Shown: positions 32,782 through 45,376 of the stretch, piece after piece
How the letters are laid out: each line of letters starts with the position of its first letter
How positions within the stretch are numbered: position 1 is the first letter of the stretch
Assembly (NCBI GenBank): GCA_047967505.1
Contig: CM106539.1
Source: Dipteris shenzhenensis
Taxonomy: Eukaryota; Polypodiophyta; Polypodiopsida; Gleicheniales
Reading direction: 5' to 3' (one strand)
Length of the DNA stretch: 64,000 nucleotides
Position numbers and translations under genes: made by a program
The notes under the pieces: generated by a model
Database searches by the model: none
What the model saw: the letters and a program-made list of their open reading frames with translations, nothing else
Told to the model about the DNA's origin: nothing

Positions 32782-33499
32782 TGGAAGAAAATAATATAAC
32801 GTCTATGCTCAATAGATAACAAGATCTCGTACGCAAGAGAGAAAACAAGATAGTATGGAGAATCAAAAATTTTTATTATTGTAGAACTGATACAATAGAT
32901 GGCACTGCCTCCCAACCATGCGCTCTTGTGAAAGAAGCTTCGATGGTGTGCTGGAAACAGTAGAAGATGGAGGCTAGATGCTAAGGAATCAGGGTTGCTA
33001 TAGCCAGTGATAAAATGGGTTTCATGGGCTTGCTCTTATATAGCCACCAGTCGTAGTCGGTTAGGCTCAATTGGGTGACCGACCCAATCCGTCCAAAATG
33101 GTCGACTGGGGGTCAGTCCCGAAGTAGGCCACCGACCATACGATAGAACCGGTGTGCAAAACAGAGCAACTGACGGCCCATAGCCATCCGAGATCATCTA
33201 AGGCTCCAAACAGGCCCCACAACCCAAGAGTGGGCTGCCCCGAGAAATGCTCCGTCTACCCTCAGTGCCGTCAATCAAGGGATGCCTTCCCGCACTTGCA
33301 TGTAGCCTAGTTGGCGGTGTGACAACTCTATCTGAAGCCGTCCAACCATCAAGCCACACATGGCCCCCATCTGGTGTCCAAACCAGGACCTACCAGATAA
33401 CCGAGCTACTCAAATGCCTTCTCCTCATATGGGGGGCTTACAAGTAGAGTTAGCTGGTTCCCACGTAGTTACACGAGAGTGGAGCATTGATATCTAACA
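32782..33499 (-). repeat. Copia-2 3' LTR
   Basis: Reads TGTTAGATATC inward from 33499 and ends near 32782. A TATATAAG box lies at about 33035-33042 on the minus strand. Confidence 0.93.
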
Positions 33500-33512
33500 C
33501 CCCCCCTCAATG
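33500..33512 (-). promoter_or_regulatory. Copia-2 polypurine tract
   Basis: The minus strand carries a GAGGGGGG run directly against the 3' LTR. Confidence 0.8.
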
Positions 33513-33529
33513 TCCACCCACAAGTGAAC

Positions 33530-35160
33530 TTAACTTTTCGGCCCAATGCCAAGTTGATGAAGATGCCTCTCCAGCAAGTCTCTTCCAAGAGCCTTCATGA
33601 AGATGTCCGCAGCATTCTCTGTAGTCGGACAGTACACCAAGTCGATCTCTCCATCCATGATGAGCTCGCGTACAAAGTGATATTGAATCTCAATGTGTTT
33701 TGTGCGAGCGTGGAACACCGGGTTCTTTGCAATCGCCATGCAACTCTGATTGTCACATGATAACTGCGTAGGCTTGTTCTGCACTGCACCCATGTCCCCC
33801 AAAATCCTCCTGAACCACACTGCCTCACAAGAAGCAAAGTATGCAGATTTGTACTCGGCCTTGGTAGAAGAAGGAGCAACTATGGGTTGCTTCTTGCTGA
33901 CCCATGACACAACTCTAGATCTAAGTGAGAAACAGTACCCTGTCACTGATCTCCTGCTGTCCACGTCTCCTGCCCAATCCGAGTCACAGAATTCGGTCAA
34001 GATGTTGCCCTTGGTATAGGTGATGCCATAATCAAGTGTGCCTTTGATGTATTTCAGCACTCGCATCCTTGCCCTCCAATGGTTCTCCCGCGGCTTATTG
34101 GAAAACCTGCTTAGTACACCAGTCGCAAAACTGATGTCCGGCCGTGTGTTGCACAGGTAAATCAAGCTGCCCACAAGCCTTTTGTACTTCGCTTCGTCCA
34201 CCAGTGGTGATGAATCCTCGTTTGAGAGCTTCGCGTCAACCTCCATAGGGGTACCAACTGTCTTGCACTCAGCCATGCCAAATGCCTTCAGTATCTCTCC
34301 AGCATACTTCAGCTGTGAAATGAAGATCTATTTCGGCTCCTGCCAAACTTCAATCCCCAAACAGAAATGCATCAGTTCGAGGTCTGTCATTTCAAACTCT
34401 CTTCTTAGCAAATGCTTCGTCTGCAAGATCTTCTCTTCATGGTTCCCTGTTATGACAAGGTCGTTCACATAAAGGACCACAATCATACACCTACCTCCTT
34501 CTCTGAAGATATACAAATTTGCATCAGATGGGCTCCTCCTGAACCCATTTTGTAGAAAGTAGGCATCAATTTGCTAGTACCACGCTCGTGGGGCCTGTTT
34601 CAGCCCGTAAAGTGCCTTCTTCAGTTTGCAGACTTTACCTTCTGAACCGGGGATCACAAAACCTGGTGGTTGTTCCACATACACCTCCTCCTTGAGATCC
34701 CCATTCAGAAAAGTGGATTTTACATCCATTTGAAACAAGAGCCAACTTCCCTGGGCAGCTAAAGCCAAAATACTGCGAATTGTGGTTAGTCGAGCTGTGG
34801 GAGCAAAAGTATCTTGATAATCAAAACCATGTACCTGTGCAAATCCTTTTGCCACGAGCTGAGCCTTGTACTTATCCAATGTGCCGTCGGACTTGTACTT
34901 GGTCTTCTACACCCACTTGGTTCCGATTACCTTGTGTTTTGGTGGTCGATCCACAAGGTCCCAAGTGTTGTTCTTCATTATGGAGCCATACTCCGACTGC
35001 ATAGCCTCCATCCACCTATCATTGCCCTATGCCTCTTCAAGACACTTGGGTTCATCAGCACGGATCACTTCTATCATCAAAGCATAGTTGACCAAGTGTT
35101 CCTGCGCCCTTCTTTGCTCCTCTAATCTCTTGGACCGGCGGTGTTCAGATGGTTCCTCCT
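33530..35160 (-). pseudogene. Copia-2 reverse transcriptase and RNase H
   Basis: RT reads from about 35000: KNNTWDLVDRP, YKAQLVAKGFAQVHG, FQMDVKSTFLNGDL, ALYGLKQAPRAWY, and the catalytic box LYVNDLVITG, where the first Asp of the usual YVDD is replaced by Asn. The connection region has KTVGTPMEV and YLCNTRPDISFA. RNase H (about 33560-33990) has CDSDWAGDVDSRRSVTGY, STKAEYKSA and ARTKHIEIQYHF. The longest open frame is 33530-34276. Stops at about 34326, 34572 and 34906 break the rest. Confidence 0.88.
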
Positions 35161-35170
35161 CAATGGCTGG

Positions 35171-35318
35171 AGGTTTGGATGACCAAAGAACTAAGGTTTG
35201 CAATCATTCCAGATCATCTCCTTCAAAGAACTAAGGTTTGGATGACCAAAGAACTAAGGTCTGCAATCATTCCACTTTTATGCATCTCCTTCAAAGAACT
35301 AAGGTTTGGATGACCAAA
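35171..35318. repeat. 63-68 bp tandem repeat at the Copia-2 integrase deletion
   Basis: Units start at 35171, 35234 and 35302 with AGGTTTGGATGACCAAA; the third is partial. They derive from the GAG-pre-integrase coding sequence and lie exactly where the integrase core should begin. Confidence 0.9.
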
Positions 35319-35765
35319 CCTCTCATGCCGCAGCTTAGTGTTCTTCACATCCGCTCGAGCACTGAAAGCTGAGAGTTCGTAAATGTTGTTGCGCCGTGTA
35401 CCTTTACCAATAACCTTCCCTTGAAGATCCAGAATCTGTGCACCATTCTTATCGAATTGAACTTTGAGGTCCCGATCCGTGATCGTGGAAACGGACAAGA
35501 AGTTCCTCTTGATATCTAGCACATAAAGAACATCGGACAACTGTTTTACAACTCCATCTGACTTGAGAGCAATTGTACCTTTTCCTTTTGCTAGACATTT
35601 TGCATCATTGCCGACTGCTATCAGGATGTCATTCCCTACCGGTTGTAGAGAGGTATACGAATCCTTCCGATTGGTCATGTGGCGCGATGCACCACTGTCA
35701 ATGATCCAAGGTGATCCAAGGTTCATCTGCAGGTACATGAACTGCCTCCGTGCAAATCTCCTCAA
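35223..35765 (-). pseudogene. Copia-2 protease and GAG-pre-integrase domain
   Basis: An open 180-codon frame. WIIDSGASRHMTNRKD near residues 20-35 is the aspartic protease site. LRHERFGHPNLSSLKEMHKSG near the end is the GAG-pre-integrase domain. The expected C-x2-C of that domain and the catalytic integrase core do not follow; the frame runs into the tandem repeat. Confidence 0.85.
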
Positions 35766-35869
35766 TTGCTACGAACAGCTCTATTGATGCTGCCTACGTG
35801 CTGTTGCTGGACTCTTTCTTTACTCCATTCTTCTCATCTGCAATCTTCTTTTGGCACTCATTCTGCTTG

Positions 35870-36622
35870 TGCCCTGCCTTGTTGCAATAGAATCACTTGA
35901 TCTTCTTCTTTCTCTTTTTATCATCAGAAGAAGATGGGTTACGAGAGTCCTTACCCTTACCTTTCTTTGATCCGATCTTCTCCAGTCCTCGTCTTTTGAC
36001 GCATCTCCTCCTCCAAAAGCATCGCGCTGAAATCCTCAAAGTTGAGGGGTGAATTTCTGTTTTGCATATTTAGCGCCGTAACAAGACCATCGTACTTTGG
36101 TGGGAGAATCCGTATGCACATTCGTGCTAGATTCTTGCTGGTGATGGTGATGCTAATCGCAGTCATCTGATCACGCAGATTCTTCACCTTGGTGATGAAC
36201 TTCTCTGCCACTTCAAACTCAGACAACTTCTCGTTTGCGAGTTGAGTCTCCAGATTCTGAATCTACGTCTGATTCGTGGTCTCATACTGATTTTTCAAGA
36301 CCGTCCATGCCTCCTCCGCTGTGGTGACATGTTGAATTAACACCATGACGAAATCACTAACACTGCAGACAATAGAACACAGCACATCTGCATTTCTTCT
36401 TGTCCACGCGAGAATCTCATCCACAATTGGTACTATCTGTTGCCCTACATTGGCTGGATCTGGTCTCGCAACCGGCCTCACGTCCACCCCAGTAGTAGTT
36501 TCCCAAAGCTCGTATGTGCTTAGGATGGTCTTCATCTTGAACTTCCAGAGTGGATAGTTAGAGCCGTCCAACTTTTCGCTTTTGCCAAACAGTGGGATTC
36601 GCAGTCTTGTGGGCTGGGCCAT
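35870..36622 (-). pseudogene. Copia-2 gag
   Basis: Starts MAQPTRLRIPLFGKSEKLDG, then SNYPLWKFKMKTIL, the usual Copia gag N-terminus. A stop near 36263 splits it; LSEFEVAEKFITKVKNLRDQ and PLNFEDFSAMLLEEEM continue. The zinc knuckle near 35860-35900 reads stop-FYCNKAGHKQNEC, its first cysteine codon now TGA. Confidence 0.82.
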
Positions 36623-36680
36623 CTCTCACAATCTGCTCACAAACAGAAACACACTACCAAATCTTCTTGCTAGAGTCCAA

Positions 36681-36692
36681 GCTCTGATACCA
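36681..36692 (-). promoter_or_regulatory. Copia-2 primer-binding site
   Basis: A perfect TGGTATCAGAGC on the minus strand, directly next to the 5' LTR. Confidence 0.93.
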
Positions 36693-37425
36693 TGTAAGAA
36701 AATAATACAACGTTTGTGCTCAATAGATAACAGGATCTCGTATGCAAGACAAAAAACAAGATAGTATGGAGAATCAAAAAATTTGATTACTGTAGAACTG
36801 ATACAATAGATGGCGCTGCCTCCCAACCGTGCGCTCCTGTGAAAGAAGCTTCAATGGCATGCTGGAAACAGTAGAAGACGGAGGCTGGATGCTAAGGAAT
36901 CAGGGTTGTTGTAGCCAGTGATAAAATGGGCTTCACAGGCTTGCTCTTATATAGCCACCAGTTGTAGTCGGTTAGGCTCAATTGGATGACCGACCCAGTC
37001 CGCCCAAAATGATCGACTAGGGGTCGGTCCCGAAATAGGCCACCGACCATATGATAGAACCAGTGCACAAAACAGAGCAACTAACCTATGGACTCCGTTC
37101 GGTCCAAAGCCATCCGAGATCATCTGAGGCTCCAAACGAGCCCCGCAACCTGAGAGTGGGCTACCCCGGGAAATGTTCCATCTACCCTCAGTGTGGTCAG
37201 TTAAGGGATGCCTTCCCGCACTTGCATGTAGCCTAGTTGGCGGTGTGCCAACTCTATCTGAAGCCATCCAGCCATCAAGCCACACATGGCCCCCATCTGG
37301 TGTCCAAAATAGGACCTACTGGATAACCGAGCTACTCAAATGCCTTCTCCTCATATGGGGGGCTTACAAGTAGAGTTAGATGGTTCCCGCATAGTTACAC
37401 AAGAGTGGAGCATTGATATCTAACA
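36693..37425 (-). repeat. Copia-2 5' LTR
   Basis: A 733-bp direct repeat of 32782-33499 with a 15-20 bp length difference near 37084-37110. Confidence 0.93.
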
Positions 37426-37607
37426 CAATCAAGGTGCATGGGATCAGAAAAATGAGAAGGCCATTGGAGTGTTGGGAAGAGCTTCTAGATTGGACTCCTT
37501 CCACCAACTAATATAGGTGCCAAAAACAAGGAGATTATTGAGTCTAAGGAGAAGAATTCAGAGGCTTCCTAAAGCAAGAGCTCTTTGGTCTTTGTGCCTT
37601 GTTCTTC

Positions 37608-37880
37608 TTGTAGGGTCAATTGTCCTCGACCAAATCTTGTGTCTAGGCCTTTGAATCAATATAAGGAAGCTTGGAGTTTTTGACAGTGTCCACTATGTTC
37701 AATATTTCATGTAAGAGCAAAGTATCCATTTTGGGATTGGGAGAGAAATGTATTGAACTCATCAAGTTTTGACATTTGTAGTTTTTTTGGAGGTCATGTG
37801 AGGTTTGGTTTTGATCTTAGCTTCTTAAGAAATTTCTCATCAAGTTCAAGTGGCCAAGTTTTTGAGTTTCCGTGAGGAAC
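37608..37880. repeat. Diverged direct repeat, right copy
   Basis: Partner of 32285-32570; see that entry for shared words. Confidence 0.72.
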
Positions 37881-38889
37881 AGTCGATTATGGGACATGGT
37901 ACAAATTAATTGATTTCTTGCACTTTGTCTGTGCTTAAAGTTTGCTACTGTAAAACCATGAAGGATTTTTCATTCACTGTGAGGAACCAATACCTCGCTT
38001 AAATTTGCTCATGGCAATATAGGTGTGCAAGAGTTGGAGGACAGTGGACCTACCAAAGAGGATCTTCCACAACCATTTTTTGACCAAGCATTGTTCTATG
38101 ACAGAGTTTTTGCTGATACAAAAGGCCAAGTAACATCTTGAGAACAACATGCCACTGTAGCCAGAAGTGAGCAACATTCAAGTACATATCTTTTTCTTGA
38201 ATATTAATATGTGATTACCTTGTACTTTAAAGTCTCCATGCACACATTTTTTTCTCCAAGGCTTTTTCACATCGTATATCTCTTTCCTTTGCTCATGCAA
38301 CTACTTTCGTCATCACGATCCTTTGGTATAGTACTCGTGTGTTCTACTATGTAAGTCCCTTAGTTTGATGCCACCTCAAGAAATCAGCTCTTAGGGATAC
38401 CCCAGGGATGCAGATTTCTTAAATTGGCTTGGTGGCCATTTAGAGGATTCGTGTTTGCATTGAAGGACTTGCTAGATGAACATTGTGATTGCTATAAGAC
38501 TTCAAACAAATAATTTTTTTGCAAATTTAGAAACTAGGAAGATTCCTTGTGATGGCTACAAAAAGAGGGCTGGTGTCCATGGCCAAGGCAACTGGCAAGA
38601 GCGAAGACTTCCATGTAGATGAACGAAGTCTACATCACCTTGACATGGATTTCAAATGGCACCTCCAACTAGTTGTGCCTATTTCTATGTCAAGTACATC
38701 ACAATTGCCCATGACTACCTTGTCCAATTTAGCTATCACTACATGGAATATGGAGGTCACATTTGTGACCTGTGTCCTCTAAAATTTTGAAGCAAAATTA
38801 TCAATACCCACTTTGGGATAATGTACACTACTAATTTTCTTTTTTGTCTCAACCTATGATCATCTTTTTGTATGCCTTTTTCTTGGTGG
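37881..38889. other. No gene seen
   Basis: Anonymous sequence. The 77-codon frame at 38549-38782 shows no recognised motif. Confidence 0.45.
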
Positions 38890-40560
38890 ACATTTATAGA
38901 ACCTCGTACCTAGGTGCAGTGCAAGCCCAAGAGCCTCACTCTATAGGATACTGCAATTAAGGTTTAATTCAATGAGAGCCACGAATGCAAGAGACTTTAG
39001 CCTATATCGAGCAAGCCTTGGTAGTTGTTTAGAGGATCTCATGTGTTTTGAAAGCCTCTATGTGAAAGATGAGGAGGGTCAGGTGCAATGCAGGTCCAAA
39101 AGCCTCGCTACAAATAACATGGCCAGAGTTTAATTCAGTAAGAGCCATGGATGCGAAACTCTGGCTTGTATCAAGTACAACTCAATGGTTATTATAAAAG
39201 TCCCATGTTTTCCTTTAAAGCCACTTTACAGGAACCATGAGGTGGTTTGGGTGCAACACACATCCAAAATCCTTGCTACAAATATCATGGCCAGAATTGA
39301 ATCGATAGCAAGAGCCATAGATGCAAAACTATAGCCTCTATTAAGAAAGTCTAGGTGATCATTTTGAGAACCCTGTGCTTGCATCAAGTAACTCTATAAG
39401 TGAATGCAAAGATATGTCGTGAATGCGATGATCATTTATGTGGAATGCAGGCCCAAATGGCTTGATAAAGGGATCATGGCTAGAGTTTAACTTATGGATA
39501 GTTGAAGATGTAGATTTCTTGCCTATATCAAGCATGGCTTTGTGGCTATTTAGAGAACCTCATGTTTGTATTGGGAGACTATCCAGATGAACACCAAGAT
39601 GGGTTTCAGGTGCAACACGGGTCCAGCAGAGATGGATTTGGCCCAATAGAGATGCCACAGAGCCCTCTTCGATACAAGCATTTGCAATCCTACATGAACA
39701 AAATTGTGGTCAAGATTTGCCATGTTTTTTCTCACATTTGAAGTATCATGCACCCTAATATGGTTGGGGCCTTTTGTTTCTATTCGTTTCTTTTGTTGAC
39801 CCTCATGTCAAAGAGCATCTTTTTCTTATAAGAAGATACAAATCTGATCTTGTGAGCAACAACTTGCTGTTCAAGCAAAAGGATGAAGCACAACCAGGTT
39901 GCCCTATAGAGAATCCCTCTTCTTTGTTACAAGACTATCTATGTGAACAAGGAGATCTCTTGTTGTCAAAAGCCTCGCTATAGATATCATAGTGTGAGTT
40001 GAATTTATAGTAAGTGCCACAGATGAAAAACTTTGTGTGTGCATTCAAATATCCCCTAGATGAACTGTAAGTGCGGTCAGGTGTCATGCGTACCCATAAG
40101 CCTCGCTATAGATATTGCAGCAGGCACGGTTGAATTTATATTAAGAGCCATGGATGTATAACTCTGGCCTTTATTAGGAAAAAGTCGATGGCCATTTATA
40201 AAGCCCTATGTTTGCATCGAACGACTCTATGTATGAACATGGAATGCAATGCAGGCCCAAAAGCCTCACTATAGATAAGACATCTATAGCTTAATTCAAT
40301 AATAACCTGAATGTGAAACTTTGGCATGCAAACCAAGTTCAACTTCATAGGCCACTTTGAGAATGTTGTGTTTGTGTCGAAAGGATCTTTGGATGAATGC
40401 AATAATCTTTTGCATGGAATATAGGCTTGAACAGATTGCTAAAGGCACCATGGCCAAAGTTTCATTCAGGAGGATCCACACATCTAAGACTCTGGCCCAT
40501 ATCAAGCACCACTCTATGGCTATTTAGAGAGCCCTACATCCTCTCTAAATTTTGATTAAA
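38890..40560. repeat. Satellite-like tandem array, about 170-bp monomer (block 1)
   Basis: A phrase like AAAGCCTCGCTA...ATGGCCAGAGTTTAATTCA...GAGCCATGGATG recurs near 38930, 39101, 39270, 39455, 39969, 40091, 40258 and 40424. Most intervals are 166-185 bp. Monomers are well diverged from one another. Confidence 0.8.
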
Positions 40561-40779
40561 GAGGAGGTGGTTCAATTCTCAAGAGATATGGGAAGCCTAA
40601 ACTACCACAAAATCATATACAAAGAAAAGAACCAGAGGATTTTGTGCTATACGTTGTTGTGCTTAAGCATGTGTTGTCCTTTTTGTGTCATGTGTGGACT
40701 TTTTATATAGCTAGAGGTCAGCTAGTAGCTCTTGCATGATTAGCATCTAGGTTATCATCTACTAATGCTCCTTTTTCAT

Positions 40780-43700
40780 GTTGGCAGCATTGCAAGAATA
40801 AAGAGTACTCTTCAAGCTCAAGCTCCGATTCTAACAATGAGATGGAAGAGACAATGGATGAATTGATCACTGATGTTATGGATAGCCCTTCCATAAATAC
40901 ATCAATGTATCAATCAAAACATGGATTGAGTTTTGACTTGGCATTATATGGCTTGCTATTGGAGACACTAGCTTCTCAATGTATCCCTTTAGTTGAAGAA
41001 CTTAAGGCTCGCTCAATTGGAATGAACATTGATCGTCGATGATGGAGTTGCGTAAGCGAAAACTTGTGCATGGGAGTTGGCATCGATGGAAATCAACGGA
41101 TTTACTTAGTTGATCGGCCTATAATTTGCATACCATTTCTTGAGGAGTGGCCCTCCATAATGTAATCTTTTCACATCTCAATTGATGGTTCTCACCTTGG
41201 TATCGAAAGCACTACGACTTCCATGAGTGCACTATGGTGTGTTGATGCTCGCTGCCATGGCATGCCATCATCATTTGTATGGGATTACATTACACGCACA
41301 TGCACACGCACACGCACATGCACACACACATGCACACACACATGCACATGCACATGCACAGCACACACACATGGGCACACACACACACGTGCATGTGGTT
41401 ACCAGGGCAGGATGACAAATCGTTAGCACCAAATTTTTCGTGAAACGACATCTGCTGAAGCCAAATATCTACCTAAGAGATTGGAGGAAATCTCAATTAT
41501 GTACAAGGTTCATCTAGTTACTGTAAGATTTGCACCAAATTTTACTTACTACAGATGTCATCGTGGGGGCTTTGTCCGAAAAGGAAAAAGGTTAGATTCC
41601 ATTTGTTGCAATACATGTCGCAAGTCAAGTGGAAAGTGTGGATGTCCCTTTCTTGTTCGCATGTACTCTCTGGGAGGGTACAAGTGTGAGATGAAAGTGG
41701 CCAACTGTCACAAGGGACATTGCTTGGAAGTCAGTTATATCATCTTCTAGTTTATCCCATGGTTATTGCATGTTGCACTGCAGAATTATACAATGTTGGT
41801 AGTGCACGGCATGTTAGCAGAATGTCTCTTTCAAAGGAGGCTTTGCTAAGATATCATGTGTCTATTCTTGAGGCAACAATCTTCAAATTCTTCATGATAT
41901 GTAGAGAGATCAACAGGCTCTCATACAATCTACAAACTGGGGGTAGATATGTTTCGTTTAAGAACTTCTATGATGATTTTTTTGGGGTGCCACTAGAGTT
42001 GTCTCAATCTTTTTCTTTTGTTGGACGACAACTATGAACATGTCAGACTGGAAGGCCATGACCCTAGAAGAAAAAAAACTTTATCAATAGGGGAAGGTAG
42101 TACAAACTACCCTGCTTCTAGTCATCCTAGATAACATATGTTGTGAAATGTGAGATTTGACCAATCTTGTAATGTTGTGTTAGGTCATTTTCCACCAACC
42201 ATACAATCCTTCTTCTAAAGAGCCAAGAGAAAGACCGTTTATTTTGATATTACATGATGAGTTCATGCTTGAGATAGCACGGAGGTTTTCAACTGACAAT
42301 GCTTGGGCTATGGATAGCACATTCAAGACAAATAAGTATGGGCTTCCATTATATGCAGCCGTGGTGCCAATCAAAAGGGTAATGGCATTCCAATATGGTT
42401 CATGCTTTGCAGCAAGATCTTGGGCAAGGCCATGAGAACATTGCATTGGAGGTAATATTCACCACATTGTTCTCTAGGATTGGGCATATCAGGCCACGAG
42501 CCATAATTATAGATAAGTCCTAGGTGGAGTTCAATGCAATAAATAAAGTTATCATGGATGATTCAGCTTGTTGGGACATAGTTCATACTACTTGACTACA
42601 CTATCATGTTTTGTTGTGCTAGTTTCATGTGAAGAAGGCATGGGTAGAGCATTTATTGCCTAGGGTGCTTGAGGGTGTTAAGGATCAAATATATGCAGCA
42701 ATGTGTGGGATGATGTATTTACCTACACTTGAGGAATTCAACACTCGGTATGAAGCACTACTAGAAGAATTCTCCGGATATGAAGGTGTGGGTCCTTATG
42801 TTACAAATGGTTGGTGTGGGCCACATTGCCAATGGAGACGGTGTGGAGCCATTATGGTAGGCTATTCCCACATGGTGGGGTGGAGACAACTAATCTTGAG
42901 GAGAGATTGTGGCAACACATTAATACACATTGTTGGATGGGCAAGTAAATCACAACATTCGTGACTTGCTCATAGCCTTGGTAGGAGATGCAAAGATAGA
43001 AAACGTATGGGTGGCACACTTTTTGAATTTTTCAAGAAAAAGCAAGAGATTGGTAAGTATGATCTTGTCTTGTGCTCCTATGTGTTAAGAATTTTGAAAT
43101 CCCAACTCTCTAAGTCTACTTATTCTTGAATGAGCAGTAGATTCAAACATATTTGCTCATTATGAAAACGCTCACACACATACAACACATTTGCAAGGAG
43201 CATTTCATCTTGCGGAAAGATACAAATCTGAATCCATGTCTATTATTCTTGTGAGCAACATCAGCCTACTCTTCAAAGTGAGAAGTGAGAAACATCAAGA
43301 TAATTGGTGTCACATGTGCTTTCAAACCATATACTGTGATTGTCTTGATGCAAACACATCTTGCAAGCATTTACGAGGTGTGAGGATGGTCGTTGAAGAA
43401 CATTTTCCACATCTACATCCTTTGTTATCGATCATTGACAGCATTTATTCATTGGTTCAAAATGAGGATGATCCAATAGCAGTAGCCACATTCATGATGC
43501 TTGTTATGAAGAATTGACCACAAGCATCACAAACATGGGACAAGAGATCTTGCATATGATTGGGAGACTGAGAGACAACCTTTCAACAATTGAGGAGATT
43601 GTTCTAAATTAGCTTATCTATGCACAGTGGACTCCTTCATGCGATTGAAGTGACATCTCATTTGTTTTTCCCAATCGAAGTAGATTTGCTAGGTAGAGGG

Positions 43701-44201
43701 TCCATACGACAAGTTCAGGCTCATGTGATGGCAACTAGGCTTGGCCATGATAACAAACATACACGTTGCATGGATGGTGGTAGTACTTTAACAACAAATC
43801 CACCTCGGGAGAAAAATTTTGTTTCTCCATCCATCACACCCTTCAAATCTCGAAAACACATCAAAGGGAGGAACCGTGTCAGACTTAACAGTAGGTCAAA
43901 GTACATGTGTAATTTTTGTTGTGTGAAGACCCTTGTTATCGATGCAAGAGAGGATTTGTCTTGCAACACATGTGGTGCAATGCTACCTTTGCCTCGCAGC
44001 CTTGTTGACAAGAGTACAATATCTCTTTTGATAGGAAGAAGAGTGAATATATACTTGTTGGAACATCAATATAATGGCATCATAGATGACATGGGTAACA
44101 TAGGTGACAAAAGGGATGAAAGAGAGTTTGACATTCGAACTGATGATGGGGAAGTGTTACAAGGTCTTAAAGCATCAACAGCCAAAATGGAGCTACTATA
44201 A
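40780..44201 (+). pseudogene. MULE (Mutator-like) transposase with FAR1-type and SWIM zinc domains
   Basis: This enzyme would cut and paste a Mutator-like element. An N-terminal zinc-binding part (41481-41750) has TYYRCHRGGFVRKGKR and SSGKCGCPFLVRM, like FAR1/WRKY-GCM1 domains. The catalytic region starts at 42244: WAMDSTFKTNKYGLPLYAAV (first Asp), then after frameshifts RPRAIIIDKS (second Asp) and FHVKKAWVEHLLPRV. A SWIM finger C-x-C-x6-C-x-H lies at 43335-43370. A C-terminal ribbon CNFC...CNTC lies at 43908-43971. Frames shift near 41755, 42430 and 42965, and two TGG codons have become TAG (KS-stop-VEFN and C-stop-FHVKK). No terminal inverted repeats were found by eye. Confidence 0.82.
41288..41398. 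repeat. (CA)n/ACATGC microsatellite inside the MULE coding region
   Basis: Irregular CA repeats with interspersed ATGCAC and CGCAC units. It lies between the first MULE frame and the zinc-binding part, either in an intron or as a disruption. Confidence 0.9.
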
Positions 44202-44633
44202 TTATTTGCTGGGATGTAGCTACAAAAGGGAATTGCAATATACATTAAAAATATGTTGTAATTAAAATACATTGGTGTCACCTTACAAAATGGCAGATGC
44301 TCTAGGGAAATTGTTATTATTTTGATTTGTTATTTTCTTTCTTCAATATAATTACAAGAAACAATTTACATATATGTATTATGTATACCAGTCAACAAGA
44401 TCACTGTGTGCCTGGGGAGTTAGCACACGAGGTCTCTGAGACACGGGCTCTCTATTCTTTGTCCTTGCTCACTTTCGCTCTATAGGACGTCCCTTTCCTA
44501 TTCCTGACAAGTGATGCTTGCCATTCGAATCCACATGTCGATGCAAGACGTCGTAGACATACACCTATTGGATGAAATACATGGGTATTTGCTGGTTATT
44601 AGGAATCGTTGGAGAAGGATGTGGGCTAGGGTT
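44202..44633. other. No gene seen
   Basis: The 3' flank of the MULE frame, AT-rich. Confidence 0.4.
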
Positions 44634-45376
44634 TTATGCCGCAAGTCTGATAACTTGGGCTGTGATATTACTAGCACTTCCTAAATGAAGAAACAAGGTG
44701 TTTCTTACGAACTCTGATGGGCATAGTCTCTGTACTTGTAAAAGAGAGACCGGGTCGCCTTGCATGGTATCATCATCCACTAGACCAGCAGCAAAAATAC
44801 CTAGTTTCTCTTTGCCCATCATCTCTCTTTGCACTTGTAAGATAGCCTAAGCCTCGGTGTGATTTAGCTGGTCTGTCAAATCAGCATTGTGGGCCCTCTT
44901 GGACTAGAGGTTGCTCTGGTTGCAGAGGATCTTATGGGAGAATGTTCTCTAAGTTCTCTCCCTCCATGCTCATACTTAGCCTAAAAAGCCACAACTTGAA
45001 GATAAAATTAATTTGTAACACCTAAAGATTTGGCTATCTTATTTCAAGCATCATCATGAAAGGATAGAGCATCGTGCAACATGCGATATAGAGGTGACCT
45101 ATTTGGGATGTAAGCCTCTACGACATTGAAACATTTCCCAGGCACACCATCTAATACACTTCCTAATTTCAACTCTACCTCCTCACCATCATTGTCTCGT
45201 GCAAAAATTAAAACATAACCAAAATATGCACAAATCACAGATTTGAATTTTTGAGGAGCCAACAAGGATTTTTCTAAGAAAACATCTACACATCCCTTGA
45301 TCAACAAGGGTTGATGGATAGGTCGTTTCACCAGGGCAACCATGGAAGTCAAAGCCGAAAATAGATTCATATCCAT
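44634..45376 (-). pseudogene. Possible unknown gene, two minus-strand frames beside the MULE
   Basis: Frames at 45044-45376 (110 codons, starting MDMNLFSALTSMVALVKRPI) and 44634-44834 (66 codons) have a protein-like, non-repetitive composition and lie tail to tail with the MULE frame. No domain is recognised. They could be exons of one gene, cargo of the MULE, or chance frames. Confidence 0.3.

Larger units (their letters stand above)
32782..37425 (-). mobile_element. Copia-2, complete-ended Ty1/Copia element lacking integrase
   Basis: LTRs of 718 bp (32782-33499) and 733 bp (36693-37425) are flanked by an exact 5-bp target duplication CAATC (32777-32781 and 37426-37430). A perfect tRNA-iMet primer site abuts the right LTR and a purine tract abuts the left. 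On the minus strand it encodes gag, protease, GAG-pre-integrase, RT and RNase H, but the integrase core is deleted. LTRs differ by roughly 9% in the part compared, almost all transitions. This makes it one of the older insertions in the window. Confidence 0.95.

Noticed and set aside
38890-40560. CRISPR-like regularly spaced repeats
   Set aside because: Plant nuclear context, long diverged monomers and no short identical repeats with unique spacers; it is a satellite.
41223-41426. His/Thr/Cys-rich open frames
   Set aside because: Products of the CA-rich microsatellite.
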